Position numbers and translations under genes: made by a program | Notes under the pieces: model-generated | What the model was told of the DNA's origin: nothing | What the model saw: only the letters and a program-made list of their open reading frames with translations | The model's database searches: none | In this document: positions 8,620 through 16,996 of the stretch, in pieces | Layout: each line of letters opens with the position of its first letter | Numbering within the stretch: the first letter of the stretch is position 1 | NCBI RefSeq assembly: GCF_018603905.1 | Contig: NZ_JAHFZZ010000033.1 | Span: forward strand, 45,457 to 109,456 | Source of the DNA: Nonomuraea sp. NEAU-A123 | Lineage (GTDB): Bacteria > Actinomycetota > Actinomycetes > Streptosporangiales > Streptosporangiaceae | Reading direction: 5' to 3' | Length of the DNA stretch: 64,000 bases

Positions 8620-8868
8620 ATGCGTGATCCGGAACTGGTGTCCTGCGCCCAGCGCGCGGCGACCGAGCTCGAACGCGCCTGGGCGCAGTGGCGCGCAAGC
8701 AGGGACAGGGGTACCGACGTCGGCGCGGAGTCCGTGGCCAGCTACGTCGCCCACTCCCTCGACCACCCATGGGGCCGTCCCCGCGTCGTTCTCGGTCTCG
8801 ACGCCGAGGACGCACGGGAGCTGGCCGCGCTGCTCGAACGGCAGGAGGTGGGCGAACACGTCTGGTGA
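8620..8868 (+). CDS. Small conserved hypothetical protein (82 aa)
   Basis: An 82-residue soluble protein starting ATG at 8620, with GGGGGAC upstream. The middle contains ASYVAHSLDHPWGRPRVVLG and an acidic C-terminal helix, DAEDARELAALLERQE. No domain is recognised. Codon use is typical of the genome, with strong third-position GC, which argues for a real gene. It sits between the LacI gene and the cell-wall amidase on the same strand. Confidence 0.6.
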   Translation: MRDPELVSCAQRAATELERAWAQWRASRDRGTDVGAESVASYVAHSLDHPWGRPRVVLGLDAEDARELAALLERQEVGEHVW

Positions 8869-8954
8869 CGCCCGCCCTTGAGGTGAGCCTCCGGCGGGGA
8901 CCGCTCTGGACATAAGCGTCAGGCGAGGACCGCTCTTGACGTAAGTTGGAACGC

Positions 8955-9800
8955 ATGCGTGCTCTTCCTGCGTCACTCCTCGCTGTCTGCGGCCTGATTG
9001 CCACCGCGTGCGGCAGCACCGGCAGCGGTGGCGCCGCGGCAGGTCAGGCCGCCCAAGCGGCCGCGACGACCCTGGCCCCCGCCCCGGCTCAGGCTCGTAC
9101 CACGCCCCAGGCTCGCGCCAAGCCCCAGGCCGCGGCCCGGCCGCTGGAGGGCAAGACCATCGTCATCGACCCGGGGCACAACGGCGGAAACTACCGCGAT
9201 CCGAAGGCCGTCAACCGCAAGGTCAACGTGCTGACCAAATGGAAGCCGTGTGACACGACGGGGACCGAGACGGACAGCCATTACACCGAGGCCGCCTTCA
9301 CCTGGGACGTCTCCAACCGCGTGGTCAAGATCCTCAAGGCCCGCGGTGCCGCGGTGAAGCTGACCAGGGCCGACAACAGCAGCGTCGGGCCGTGCATCAC
9401 CGAGCGGGCCGCGATCGGCAACAAGGCCAAGGCCGACGCCGCCATCTCCGTGCACGGCGACGGCGCCCCGGCCGCCAACCACGGCTTCCACGTCATCATG
9501 CCGAAGAAGATCAACGGCCCGGTCGACCCCGTCGTGGCCGACTCGCGCAAGCTGGGCCTGGCCGTGCGTGACGCGTACAAGAAGGAGACCGGCCTGCCCT
9601 ATTCGACCTACATCGGCAGCAAGGCCCTCGACTTCCGCAATGATCTCGGCGGGCTCAACCTGTCGACCGTGCCGAAGATCTTCATCGAGTGCGGCAACAT
9701 GCGTAACCCGGCTGAGGCGGCCAAGTTCCAGAATTCCGCGTTCCGGCAGCGGATCGCGGTGGCGCTGGCCGATGGTTTGCAGCACTATCTCAAAGCATGA
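8955..9800 (+). CDS. N-acetylmuramoyl-L-alanine amidase, lipoprotein (Amidase_3)
   Basis: A predicted lipoprotein amidase that cuts the lactyl-amide bond between MurNAc and the stem peptide. The ATG at 8955 gives a short signal ending LIATAC, a lipobox with Cys about 18. An Ala/Pro/Gln-rich linker follows (to about residue 60). The catalytic domain starts KTIVIDPGHNGGN (zinc His), has a Glu ligand in TEAAFTWD and a second His in AISVHGDGAP, and ends KIFIECGNMRNPAEA with the catalytic Glu. The C-terminal part is complete. Its stop overlaps the hexosaminidase start by four bases (ATGA), so the two are translationally coupled, a plausible peptidoglycan-recycling pair. Confidence 0.9.
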   Translation: MRALPASLLAVCGLIATACGSTGSGGAAAGQAAQAAATTLAPAPAQARTTPQARAKPQAAARPLEGKTIVIDPGHNGGNYRDPKAVNRKVNVLTKWKPCDTTGTETDSHYTEAAFTWDVSNRVVKILKARGAAVKLTRADNSSVGPCITERAAIGNKAKADAAISVHGDGAPAANHGFHVIMPKKINGPVDPVVADSRKLGLAVRDAYKKETGLPYSTYIGSKALDFRNDLGGLNLSTVPKIFIECGNMRNPAEAAKFQNSAFRQRIAVALADGLQHYLKA

Positions 9801-11395
9801 TTCCTCGCCCCAATCTGCTGAACGATCTCTCCGGTTCCTACGAGCTGACCTCGGGCGCGGCCGTCTCGGGGCCCGAGGACCTGGTGGACGCCGTACGACT
9901 GGCGCTGCCGGTGCTCGACCTGCGGCCGGGCGACGCGGGAGCCGTCGATCTGCGGCACGACCCAGCCCTCGGCCCGGAGGCGTACCGGCTGGTCGTGGGG
10001 TCGCGCGGGGTGGAGATCACGGCGGGTGACCGGGCGGGCGCCTTCTACGCGGGGCAGTCGCTGCACCAGTTGCTGCCGCCCGCGTCCTACCGTTTCGCGG
10101 CCGAGGCGGCGTGGACCGTTCCGGGGGTGCGGATCGAGGACGCTCCCCGTTTCTCCTGGCGGGGGCTGCACCTCGACGTGGCCAGGCACTTCTTCCCCAA
10201 GCGTGAGGTGCTCCGCCTGGTCGACCTGATGGGGATGCACAAGCTCAACCGGCTCCACCTGCACCTGGTCGACGACCAGGGCTGGCGGGTGGAGAGCAGG
10301 GCGTACCCGCGGCTGCACGAGGTGGCCTCGCACCGCTCTCGCACCGCGACCAACCACTACCGCGAGCCCGACGCCTACGACGAGATCCCGCACGGCGGCT
10401 ACTACTCGCTCGACGACCTGACGGAGATCGCCGCCTACGCGCGAGCCCGTGCGGTCACCGTCGTGCCGGAGATCGACGTGCCGGGGCACGCCCAGGCGAT
10501 CCTGGCCGCCTATCCGGAGTTCGGCTCCTCCGACGACGACTATCAGGTGCTGGAGCGGTGGGGCATCACCCCGGCCATCCTGTCTCCCATGCCGCCCACG
10601 GTCGAGTTCCTGACCGCGATCTTCGACGAGCTGATCGGCGCCATCGGCGAGACCCCCTACGTGCACATCGGCGGCGACGAGGTGGTGCTCGACCACTGGG
10701 CCGCCTCCCCCGAGATCACCGCCTACCGCGACTCGCTGGGCCTTTCGTCCATGGGCGAGTTGCAGGCGTGGTTCCTGCGCCGGCTCGCCGACGTGCTCGC
10801 GGACCGCGGCGCGCGGGCGGTCGTGTGGGACGAGGCGTTCGTCAGCGGCGAGCTGCGGCACGACACGCTGGTGATGCCGTGGCGCGGGATGGGCGTCGGC
10901 CGGCGGGCCGCCGCGGCGGGCCACGAGGTGATCGCGACGCCGGTGTTCCCGCTGTACTTCGACTACGCGGAGTCGGCGGCGGCCGACGAGCCCATGGCGA
11001 TCGGTGACGCGATCACCGTCGCCGACGTCGCGGCCTTCTCCCCCGCCCCGGACGACTGGTCCGGCAAGGAGCGGTCGCGGGTCGTCGGGGCCCAGGCCCA
11101 GCTCTGGACCGAGCGCATCCCCGACCCTCGTACGCTCGACTACCGGGCATGGCCGCGGGCGTGCGCCCTGGCGGAGGTGGCGTGGTCCGGCTCAGCCGGG
11201 GCCGACTTCCCGGCCCGTCTGGAGGAGCATCTCGGCCGGCTCGACGCGATCGGGGTGGAGTACCGGCCGCTGGACGGGCCCAAGCCGTGGCAGCGGCGCA
11301 GACCTCACCGGCCCGCCACGGTACGCGTGGCCGAGGTCATGAAGCGGGTGGACTCGATGACCCACGACGCGGAGTCGACCAGACCCAGCGTGTGA
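9797..11395 (+). CDS. Family GH20 beta-N-acetylhexosaminidase
   Basis: Exo-cleavage of terminal beta-linked GlcNAc or GalNAc by substrate-assisted catalysis. The 532-residue protein has a GH20b N-domain (residues 1-120), then the barrel: FSWRGLHLDVARHFFP, MHKLNRLHLHLVDDQGWRVE and VTVVPEIDVPGHAQAIL. The catalytic Asp-Glu pair is in YVHIGGDEVVLDHW. No signal peptide is visible, so it is probably cytoplasmic and may process chitobiose or muropeptides. Coupling to the upstream amidase lipoprotein by ATGA overlap supports a cell-wall turnover role. The C-terminal tail after the barrel is basic and about 40 residues long. Confidence 0.93.
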   Translation: MIPRPNLLNDLSGSYELTSGAAVSGPEDLVDAVRLALPVLDLRPGDAGAVDLRHDPALGPEAYRLVVGSRGVEITAGDRAGAFYAGQSLHQLLPPASYRFAAEAAWTVPGVRIEDAPRFSWRGLHLDVARHFFPKREVLRLVDLMGMHKLNRLHLHLVDDQGWRVESRAYPRLHEVASHRSRTATNHYREPDAYDEIPHGGYYSLDDLTEIAAYARARAVTVVPEIDVPGHAQAILAAYPEFGSSDDDYQVLERWGITPAILSPMPPTVEFLTAIFDELIGAIGETPYVHIGGDEVVLDHWAASPEITAYRDSLGLSSMGELQAWFLRRLADVLADRGARAVVWDEAFVSGELRHDTLVMPWRGMGVGRRAAAAGHEVIATPVFPLYFDYAESAAADEPMAIGDAITVADVAAFSPAPDDWSGKERSRVVGAQAQLWTERIPDPRTLDYRAWPRACALAEVAWSGSAGADFPARLEEHLGRLDAIGVEYRPLDGPKPWQRRRPHRPATVRVAEVMKRVDSMTHDAESTRPSV

Positions 11396-11403
11396 GCCGT
11401 GCG

Positions 11404-12183
11404 TCACATCTCCAGCACCATGGTCATGAAGGCCAGCAGATCGGCCCGCCGCCGGAACGGATTGCGGTAGAGCGCGGGCCCGCCGAGCCTGATTCGCAGC
11501 GCCTCGCGCACGATCCGGTGCCAGCGCGCGTCGAACGCCTCCAGCGCGTATTCACCGGCGGCGGTCTTCGACGTCACCTCGCCCACCGCGAGCGTCTGGC
11601 GCAGGCGGGCGATGCCGAGCACGCCCCACGCGGTCTGGTACTCGCTCAGCGCGAGCACGCCCGGCCGGGAGGCCGGCCGGGCGCTGTACTGTACCCATCT
11701 GGTCCAGTACGTCGCCAGGTTCGCCCTGGTCTGCCGGGCGAGCGTGTCCCAGTCGGTGTGGATGCCGAGCTGGGCCGCCGACGGCCCTCTCACGGCCACG
11801 CCACCCTGGGCCAGCACGTGCCAGGTGACCAGGCCGCGCTCGAACCGTCCCGACTCGGTCAGCCGCCATTCGTGCACCGACGACCCATCGGGCGCCTGCG
11901 CCGGGTCCTTGCGCAGGTCGTCCCAGGTGACGTAGAGGCCGTCGAAGTACGGCTTGGCCCCACGGGTCTTCAGCTCGGTGTGGATCGTACGAAGCACGGC
12001 GGGATCGGGCGGCCGGCCGGTCACCGCGACGAAGTCGACGTCGCTCACCCGTGGCCGGTAGTCGCCCAGCGCGATCGATCCCTGCAGGTACAGCCCCTCG
12101 ATCAGACCGGGCGCGTGGCGATCGGCCAGTTCGAGGTAGTCCCGGCACAGGCGCGCGGGCGTGTCGTGCAGATCATCGAGCAT
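11404..12183 (-). CDS. Nucleotidyltransferase-fold protein (aminoglycoside adenylyltransferase-like)
   Basis: A 259-residue protein with an N-terminal polymerase-beta-like nucleotidyltransferase signature: LYLQGSIALGDYRPRVSDVD, that is GS...D followed by a D-x-D metal pair, at about residues 31-52. The C-terminal helical part, with GVLALSEYQTAWGVLGIARL, resembles the DUF4111 half of aminoglycoside adenylyltransferases. Known relatives transfer AMP to aminoglycosides, but many chromosomal homologues have no shown resistance activity. It converges with the hexosaminidase gene, leaving only eight bases. Resistance is not claimed. Confidence 0.75.
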   Translation of the reverse strand: MLDDLHDTPARLCRDYLELADRHAPGLIEGLYLQGSIALGDYRPRVSDVDFVAVTGRPPDPAVLRTIHTELKTRGAKPYFDGLYVTWDDLRKDPAQAPDGSSVHEWRLTESGRFERGLVTWHVLAQGGVAVRGPSAAQLGIHTDWDTLARQTRANLATYWTRWVQYSARPASRPGVLALSEYQTAWGVLGIARLRQTLAVGEVTSKTAAGEYALEAFDARWHRIVREALRIRLGGPALYRNPFRRRADLLAFMTMVLEM

Positions 12184-12280
12184 CCGGGAACCCTAGCAAC
12201 GCCGGGAACGCAGGCTGTCACAGTTGGCTCGTTCTTCCACCTGCTGTGGGCTCCACGCCGTCCACCCGTTTCAGGCCGTT

Positions 12281-12325
12281 TCAGGCCACACGACCTCAGG
12301 CCGTACGACTTCAGGCCGTACGGCC
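12281..12325. repeat. Three tandem 15-bp repeats at the end of pyrD
   Basis: TCAGGCCACACGACC, TCAGGCCGTACGACT and TCAGGCCGTACGGCC follow each other without gaps, and a partial TCAGGCCGTT copy precedes them at 12271. The last unit includes the pyrD stop codon. The array fills most of the short pyrD downstream region and could form alternative hairpins. Confidence 0.8.
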
Positions 12326-13363
12326 GATCGCTTCCGAGATCGAGGTGAGGCCGTGGCGGCGGACGCGGCGCGCGAGCTGCCGGTGGATGCGCGCGGCCCA
12401 GAACGGCCCGCCGTAGATCCACCCGGTGTAGCCCTGGACCAGCGTGGCCCCGGCGAGCAGGCGCTCCCAGACGTCGTCGACGTCCTCCACGCCGCCCACG
12501 GAGACCAGCGTGAGCCGGTCGCCGACGCGGGCCCGCAGCCGGCGCAGCACCTGCAGGGAGCGCGCCTTGAGCGGGCGGCCCGACAGTCCGCCGGTCTCGC
12601 CGCCGTGCCGGATCGTGGTGTTGGTCGCGATGATCCCGTCGAGTCCCAGCTCCAGCGCCAGGTCGGCGACCGCGTCGACGTCCTCGTCCGCCAGGTCGGG
12701 CGCGATCTTCACCAGCAGCGGGGTACGGCGCGGCGTGCCGTCGGCGACCTCCTTGACCGAGGCGAGCAGCGGGCGCAGCAGCGACACGGCCTGCAGGTCG
12801 CGCAGTCCGGGAGTGTTGGGCGAGCTCACGTTGACCACGAGATAGTCGGCCAGCGACGCCAGCTCCTTGGCACTGGCCACATAGTCGGCGACGGCCTCGG
12901 CCTCGGGCACCACCTTGGTCTTGCCGATGTTGACCCCGACCACGACCGGCAGCCCCCGGGTGCGGCGCAGGCGGCGCGACGCGGCCACCGCCCCGGCGTT
13001 GTTGAAGCCCATCCGGTTGATGACGGCCCGTCCCGGCACCAGCCTGAACAGCCGGGGCCGGGGGTTGCCCGGCTGGGCGTGCGCGGTGATGGTGCCGACC
13101 TCGACATGGCCGAAGCCCAGGGCGGCGACGCCCTCGGCGCAGGCGGCGTCCTTGTCGAACCCGGCGGCCAGGCCGAGCGGTCCGGGGAAGTGCACGCCGA
13201 ACGCGCTGACGCGCAGAACCGGGTCGTGCGGCGCGAGCGCTCGATAGAGCAGCCGCTTGAGCAGGGGGAGCGCCGAGAGCAGCGCGAGGGCCCTGACAGT
13301 CAGATGGTGCACGGCCTCGGCGTCGAAACGTCGCAAGACCTGCGTGAACACGAGGCGATACAT
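12311..13363 (-). CDS. pyrD: Dihydroorotate dehydrogenase (quinone), class 2
   Basis: Oxidises dihydroorotate to orotate in pyrimidine synthesis, passing electrons through FMN to the quinone pool. The 350-residue protein has the class 2 N-terminal amphipathic helix (FTQVLRRFDAEAVHHLTVRAL). PLGLAAGFDKDA follows, then NVSSPNTPGLRDLQ with the catalytic Ser. The FMN sites are KIAPDLADEDVDAVAD, IATNTTIRHGGE and SVGGVEDVDDVWERLLAGA. It is a monocistronic minus-strand gene. The stop lies inside a small tandem-repeat array. Confidence 0.95.
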   Translation of the reverse strand: MYRLVFTQVLRRFDAEAVHHLTVRALALLSALPLLKRLLYRALAPHDPVLRVSAFGVHFPGPLGLAAGFDKDAACAEGVAALGFGHVEVGTITAHAQPGNPRPRLFRLVPGRAVINRMGFNNAGAVAASRRLRRTRGLPVVVGVNIGKTKVVPEAEAVADYVASAKELASLADYLVVNVSSPNTPGLRDLQAVSLLRPLLASVKEVADGTPRRTPLLVKIAPDLADEDVDAVADLALELGLDGIIATNTTIRHGGETGGLSGRPLKARSLQVLRRLRARVGDRLTLVSVGGVEDVDDVWERLLAGATLVQGYTGWIYGGPFWAARIHRQLARRVRRHGLTSISEAIGRTA

Positions 13364-13408
13364 CAGGGGTCAGGGTACCAATCGCGGTGGCCCCCTATAT
13401 TGACCGGC

Positions 13409-13783
13409 ATGGCGCAGCTCAAGATCTATGGCCGGCGGGACGTGTGGGCCGGGCGGCAGCGGGAGCTCTCGGACCTCCTGCACTCCTGTGTGGTGAGCGC
13501 GTGGGGGCTGCCGGAGGACAAGCGGTTCCACCGGTTCCTGCTGCTCGACGCCGAGGACTTCGTGTGCCCGCAGCGCGGCCCGGACTACCTGATCATCGAG
13601 GTGGTCTGCTTCACCGGCCGCAGCGACGACGCCAAACGGGCGCTGATCCGGACGATCTACGACAGATCCGGGCTCGCCGCCGAGGACGTGGAGATCACGA
13701 TCATCGAGATGCCCAAGGTCAACTGGGGCATCCGCGGGGTCCCGGCGGACGAGCTGGCGCTGCCGTACAAGGTGGAGTTCTAG
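13409..13783 (+). CDS. Tautomerase-superfamily protein lacking the N-terminal proline
   Basis: A 124-residue protein. The opening MAQLKIYGRRDVW, the FHRFLLLDAEDF segment, the ITIIEMPKVNWGIRGVPADE motif and the ending LPYKVEF match the Tautomerase_2 group as I remember it. Superfamily enzymes use an N-terminal proline exposed after Met removal; here residues 2-3 are Ala-Gln, so that base is absent. This subgroup may use different chemistry or none. The ATG at 13409 is the only start that gives the conserved N-terminus. The gene stands alone, divergent from pyrD across about 45 bases. Confidence 0.8.
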   Translation: MAQLKIYGRRDVWAGRQRELSDLLHSCVVSAWGLPEDKRFHRFLLLDAEDFVCPQRGPDYLIIEVVCFTGRSDDAKRALIRTIYDRSGLAAEDVEITIIEMPKVNWGIRGVPADELALPYKVEF

Positions 13784-13790
13784 CCGTGTT

Positions 13791-14474
13791 CTAGCCGAGG
13801 GTGCCGAGCACCACCGCGCCCGCGCCGATCGCGAGGGCCAGCGGGAACGCCCACCACTTCGGCGCGGGGCCGTCGCGCAGGATCTTGACGCCGAAGGGTA
13901 CGAGCGCGACGCACAGGCCCGCGGTGGCCACGATCGACATCACGCCGGTGCCCTTGAGCACGCCGATCGGCAGCGCGGACATGAGGCCGAGGGCGACCGC
14001 CCGTACGACATCCAGCGTGCCGGCCCGCCACAGGCCGACAGCGAGCACGATCCAGCCGAAGAACAGCGCCACGCTGAGCGAGGCGAAGACGTGGAAGGCG
14101 CCGTAAGAGTCCGCCACCGCCTGCCGCGCGGCCGGAAGGCCCTCGACGGAGACCAGTTGGAACGCCAGATGGCTGACCCCGGCGTGGAAGGTCCGCTCGA
14201 ACAGGCCCAGCATCACCATCACCCCGCCCCACAGCACCCACCGCGAGCCGGGCGAGCGCCGCACGAGGCCGAGCACGCCGGGCCAGAGCAGCACGTTGCC
14301 CGCGGCGAAGCAACTGTAGGAGGCGGTCATCAGCGCCGCGTTCCCGGCGAAGGCCGCGAGCTGGCGGGGGAAGAAGGCGTCGTACGGCAGGCGCAGCAGC
14401 ACGCCCACCAGCATGAGGACCGGCGCGATCACGAGGCTGACGCCTTCGGCCCACCGTCCGGGGAATTCGGTCAT
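13791..14474 (-). CDS. Integral membrane protein of unknown function
   Basis: About 227 residues with six or seven predicted transmembrane segments, for example VSLVIAPVLMLVGVLL, WVLWGGVMVMLGLF and PLALAIGAGAVVLGTLG. Polar loops are short. LPYDAFFPRQLAAFAGNAAL in the first loop looks conserved. No transporter signature or catalytic motif is seen. I prefer the ATG at 14474 to the TTG four codons upstream. It converges with the tautomerase gene (seven bases apart) and diverges from lpdA. Confidence 0.7.
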   Translation of the reverse strand: MTEFPGRWAEGVSLVIAPVLMLVGVLLRLPYDAFFPRQLAAFAGNAALMTASYSCFAAGNVLLWPGVLGLVRRSPGSRWVLWGGVMVMLGLFERTFHAGVSHLAFQLVSVEGLPAARQAVADSYGAFHVFASLSVALFFGWIVLAVGLWRAGTLDVVRAVALGLMSALPIGVLKGTGVMSIVATAGLCVALVPFGVKILRDGPAPKWWAFPLALAIGAGAVVLGTLG

Positions 14475-14563
14475 GCCTAGATCCAACCGAGCGGGATCGG
14501 CCGGGTCATTGGCGCAGGGGCGAGGTTCAGGGGTAGCGCTAGGTGGACGGTATGGTCCGACTC

Positions 14564-15943
14564 ATGAGCACTCACTATGACGTCGTCGTTCTCGGCGCGG
14601 GTCCCGGAGGGTACACGGCCGCGGTCCGCGCCGCCCAGCTCGGGCTGCGCGCAGCGGTCATCGAGGAGAAGTACTGGGGTGGCGTCTGCCTGAACGTGGG
14701 CTGTATCCCGTCCAAGGCGCTGCTGCGCAACGCCGAGCTCGCGCACATTTTCCACAACGAGGCCAAGACCTTCGGCATCACCGGCGAGGTCAGCTTCGAC
14801 TACGGCGCCGCCTTCCAGCGCAGCCGCAAGGTGGCCGACGGACGGGTCAAGGGCGTCCACTACCTGATGAAGAAGAACGCCATCACGGAGTACGACGGCC
14901 GCGGCACGTTCCTCGACGCCAACACGATCCAGGTGAACGACGAGACGATCACCTTCGCCACCTGCATCATCGCCACCGGGGCCACCACCAGGCTGATCCC
15001 GGGCACGTCGCTGTCGGAGCGGGTGGTGACGTACGAGGAGCAGATCATGACCGATCAGCTCCCCGGCAGCATCATCATCGCGGGCGCGGGCGCGATCGGG
15101 GTGGAGTTCGCGTACGTCCTGCACAACTACGGCGTCAAGGTGACGATCGTGGAGTTCCTCGACCGCATGGTCCCGCTGGAGGACGAGGAGGTCTCGGCCG
15201 AGCTGGCCAAGCGCTACAAGCGGCTCGGCATCGAGGTGCTCACCTCCACCCGCGTCGACGGCATCGACGACACCGGCGCCTCGGTCAAGGTGACCGTCAC
15301 CCGCGACGGGCAGCAGCAGGTGCTCGAGGCCGACAAGGTGCTGCAGGCCATCGGCTTCGCACCGCGCGTAGACGGCTACGGCCTGGAGAAGACCGGCGTG
15401 GCCCTCACCGACCGGGGCGCGATCGCGATCGACGGCCGGTGCCGGACGAACGTGCCGCACATCTTCGCCATCGGCGACGTCACCGCCAAGCTGATGCTGG
15501 CGCACGCCGCCGAGTCCATGGGCATCATCGCGGCCGAGACGATCGGCGACGCGGAGACCATGGAGCTCGACTACGTGATGATCCCCCGGGCCACGTACTG
15601 CCAGCCGCAGGTGGCCAGCTTCGGCCACACCGAGGCGCAGGCCCGTGACCTGGGCTATGACGTGAAGGTGGCCAAGTTCCCGTTCACCGCGAACGGCAAG
15701 GCCCACGGCCTGGGCGACACGGCCGGCTTCGTCAAGATCGTCAGCGACAACCAGTACGGCGAGCTGCTCGGCGCGCACCTGATCGGCCCCGAGGTGACGG
15801 AGCTGCTGCCCGAGCTGACGCTGGCCCAGCAGTGGGACCTCACCGTGCACGAGGTCGCGCGCAACGTGCACGCCCACCCCACGCTCGGCGAAGCGGTCAA
15901 GGAAGCGATCCACGGCCTCGCGGGCCACATGATCAACATGTAA
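14564..15943 (+). CDS. lpdA: Dihydrolipoyl dehydrogenase (E3)
   Basis: FAD-dependent reoxidation of dihydrolipoamide in 2-oxo acid dehydrogenase complexes. The 459-residue protein has the N-terminal FAD fingerprint VVVLGAGPGGYTAAVRAAQL, the redox disulfide GGVCLNVGCIPSKALL, the NAD-binding IIIAGAGAIGVEFAYVL and the second FAD contact FAIGDVTAKLMLAHAA. The C-terminal His-Glu pair of the partner active site is in NVHAHPTLGEAVKE. No lipoyl domain is fused. The ATG at 14564 places the first strand correctly. It is a free-standing gene, not next to E1 or E2 genes. Confidence 0.95.
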   Translation: MSTHYDVVVLGAGPGGYTAAVRAAQLGLRAAVIEEKYWGGVCLNVGCIPSKALLRNAELAHIFHNEAKTFGITGEVSFDYGAAFQRSRKVADGRVKGVHYLMKKNAITEYDGRGTFLDANTIQVNDETITFATCIIATGATTRLIPGTSLSERVVTYEEQIMTDQLPGSIIIAGAGAIGVEFAYVLHNYGVKVTIVEFLDRMVPLEDEEVSAELAKRYKRLGIEVLTSTRVDGIDDTGASVKVTVTRDGQQQVLEADKVLQAIGFAPRVDGYGLEKTGVALTDRGAIAIDGRCRTNVPHIFAIGDVTAKLMLAHAAESMGIIAAETIGDAETMELDYVMIPRATYCQPQVASFGHTEAQARDLGYDVKVAKFPFTANGKAHGLGDTAGFVKIVSDNQYGELLGAHLIGPEVTELLPELTLAQQWDLTVHEVARNVHAHPTLGEAVKEAIHGLAGHMINM

Positions 15944-15951
15944 TGAGCAAG

Positions 15952-15981
15952 TGATCGGTACGGCTGGCGCTGTACCGATCA
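15952..15981. terminator. Palindromic hairpin downstream of lpdA
   Basis: TGATCGGTAC (15952-15961) pairs perfectly with GTACCGATCA (15972-15981) over a 10-base spacer. It lies 9 bases after the lpdA stop, so termination is likely. No T tract follows, and the symmetry also suits an operator for the following membrane-protein/TetR pair. Confidence 0.55.
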
Positions 15982-16003
15982 GCCCTTGCCAATCGTTATC
16001 CGC

Positions 16004-16408
16004 ATGGATAAATTTACTCGCATGGATAACAAAATCTGGACGCCCGTCAGGACGCTCTTCGTCGTCATGCTCGCCGTCTCGGTCCTGGCCCTCGGGGTGG
16101 CGGCCATCGTCGGCGGGGACTGGGTGGTGTGGGTACGCGGCGTGGCGGTGGCCGCCGCTGCCGCCTGGCTCATCGCGCTGACCGGCCAGGCCGAGAAGGG
16201 CAGGCGGGCCGCCTACATCCGCATCCGCTTCGTAGCGACCATCGCCCCCATCGGGATCCTGCTCATCGTGGCCGTCCCGTCCAGCGGCTACCCGCTGTGG
16301 ATGCGGGTCGAGCAGGGCCTGGTCGGGGTGCTGCTGGTGGCCGTCGCGACGCTCGTCAACCGCCGGGCCGTACGGCAGGCGTACCCGAAGCGTGGCAAGC
16401 TCGGATGA
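16004..16408 (+). CDS. Small membrane protein, partner of the following TetR
   Basis: About 134 residues with four hydrophobic segments: TLFVVMLAVSVLALGVAAIV, GVAVAAAAAWLIALTG, FVATIAPIGILLIVAV and VGVLLVAVATLVN. The C-terminus is basic (RRAVRQAYPKRGK). The start is ambiguous: two ATGs six codons apart (16004 and 16022) sit in a repeated CGCATGGATAA context. TTATCC just before the first ATG pairs with GGATAA over it, so the start may be masked or bound by a protein. The stop lies one base before the ATG of the TetR gene, so the two are probably cotranscribed. Function unknown. Confidence 0.65.
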   Translation: MDKFTRMDNKIWTPVRTLFVVMLAVSVLALGVAAIVGGDWVVWVRGVAVAAAAAWLIALTGQAEKGRRAAYIRIRFVATIAPIGILLIVAVPSSGYPLWMRVEQGLVGVLLVAVATLVNRRAVRQAYPKRGKLG

Positions 16409-16409
16409 C

Positions 16410-16988
16410 ATGGAGACAGCTCGTCACGCGGCGACTGAGGCACGCAAGGCCCAGATCACTCAGGCCACGATCGCCCTGCTGGCCGGACGCGGTTACGCCG
16501 CGACGACCTTCGAGGCCATCTGCGAGCATGCCGGGCTCAGCAGCAAGCGGCTCATCTCCTACCACTTCTCCAGCAAGGACGAGCTGCTGGCGGCCGTGGT
16601 CCGCAAGGTCGTGGACGACGCGGCCGCCTTCATGCGGCCCGCGCTCGACGCCGCCGACGGCGCCCGCGACCTGCTCCAGGCGTACATCCGGTCGAACGTG
16701 GCCTTCGTCGCCGCCCATCCCGACCATGTGCGGGCCGTTCAGCAGATCGCCGCCAACTCCGCTCAGCTCGGCGGCCAGGAGCGGGACGCGGCGATCGCCC
16801 GATTGGTGGCGTTTTTCGATGATGGCCGGCGTACGGGGACGTTCCGGTCGTTCGACTCGGCGATCATGGCCACGACGCTGCGGGCCGCGGTCGACGCCGT
16901 GGCCGACCGGCTGGTCGACGGGCTGGATCCGGAGCTGTGCGCGGCGGAGTTGGTCGAGACGTTCGACCGCGCGACCCGCGCGTCCTAG
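16410..16988 (+). CDS. TetR/AcrR family transcriptional regulator
   Basis: About 192 residues. The helix-turn-helix is TTFEAICEHAGLSSKRLISY followed by HFSSKDELLAAVVRKVVDD (about residues 30-70). The ligand domain is unremarkable. An in-frame GTG at 16392, overlapping the membrane protein, is an alternative start six codons upstream. Tight coupling to that membrane protein suggests self-regulation of the pair, possibly through the palindromes at 15952-15981 or 15996-16011; this is inferred from position. Confidence 0.85.
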   Translation: METARHAATEARKAQITQATIALLAGRGYAATTFEAICEHAGLSSKRLISYHFSSKDELLAAVVRKVVDDAAAFMRPALDAADGARDLLQAYIRSNVAFVAAHPDHVRAVQQIAANSAQLGGQERDAAIARLVAFFDDGRRTGTFRSFDSAIMATTLRAAVDAVADRLVDGLDPELCAAELVETFDRATRAS

Positions 16989-16996
16989 CGCCACTG

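Noticed and set aside
12281..12325. CRISPR-like array
   Set aside because: Repeats are 15 bp, directly adjacent without spacers, and only three copies; no cas genes in the window.
14477..16411. Long minus-strand frame opposite lpdA
   Set aside because: Antisense of dihydrolipoyl dehydrogenase; no domain, His/Val/Asp-rich shadow composition.
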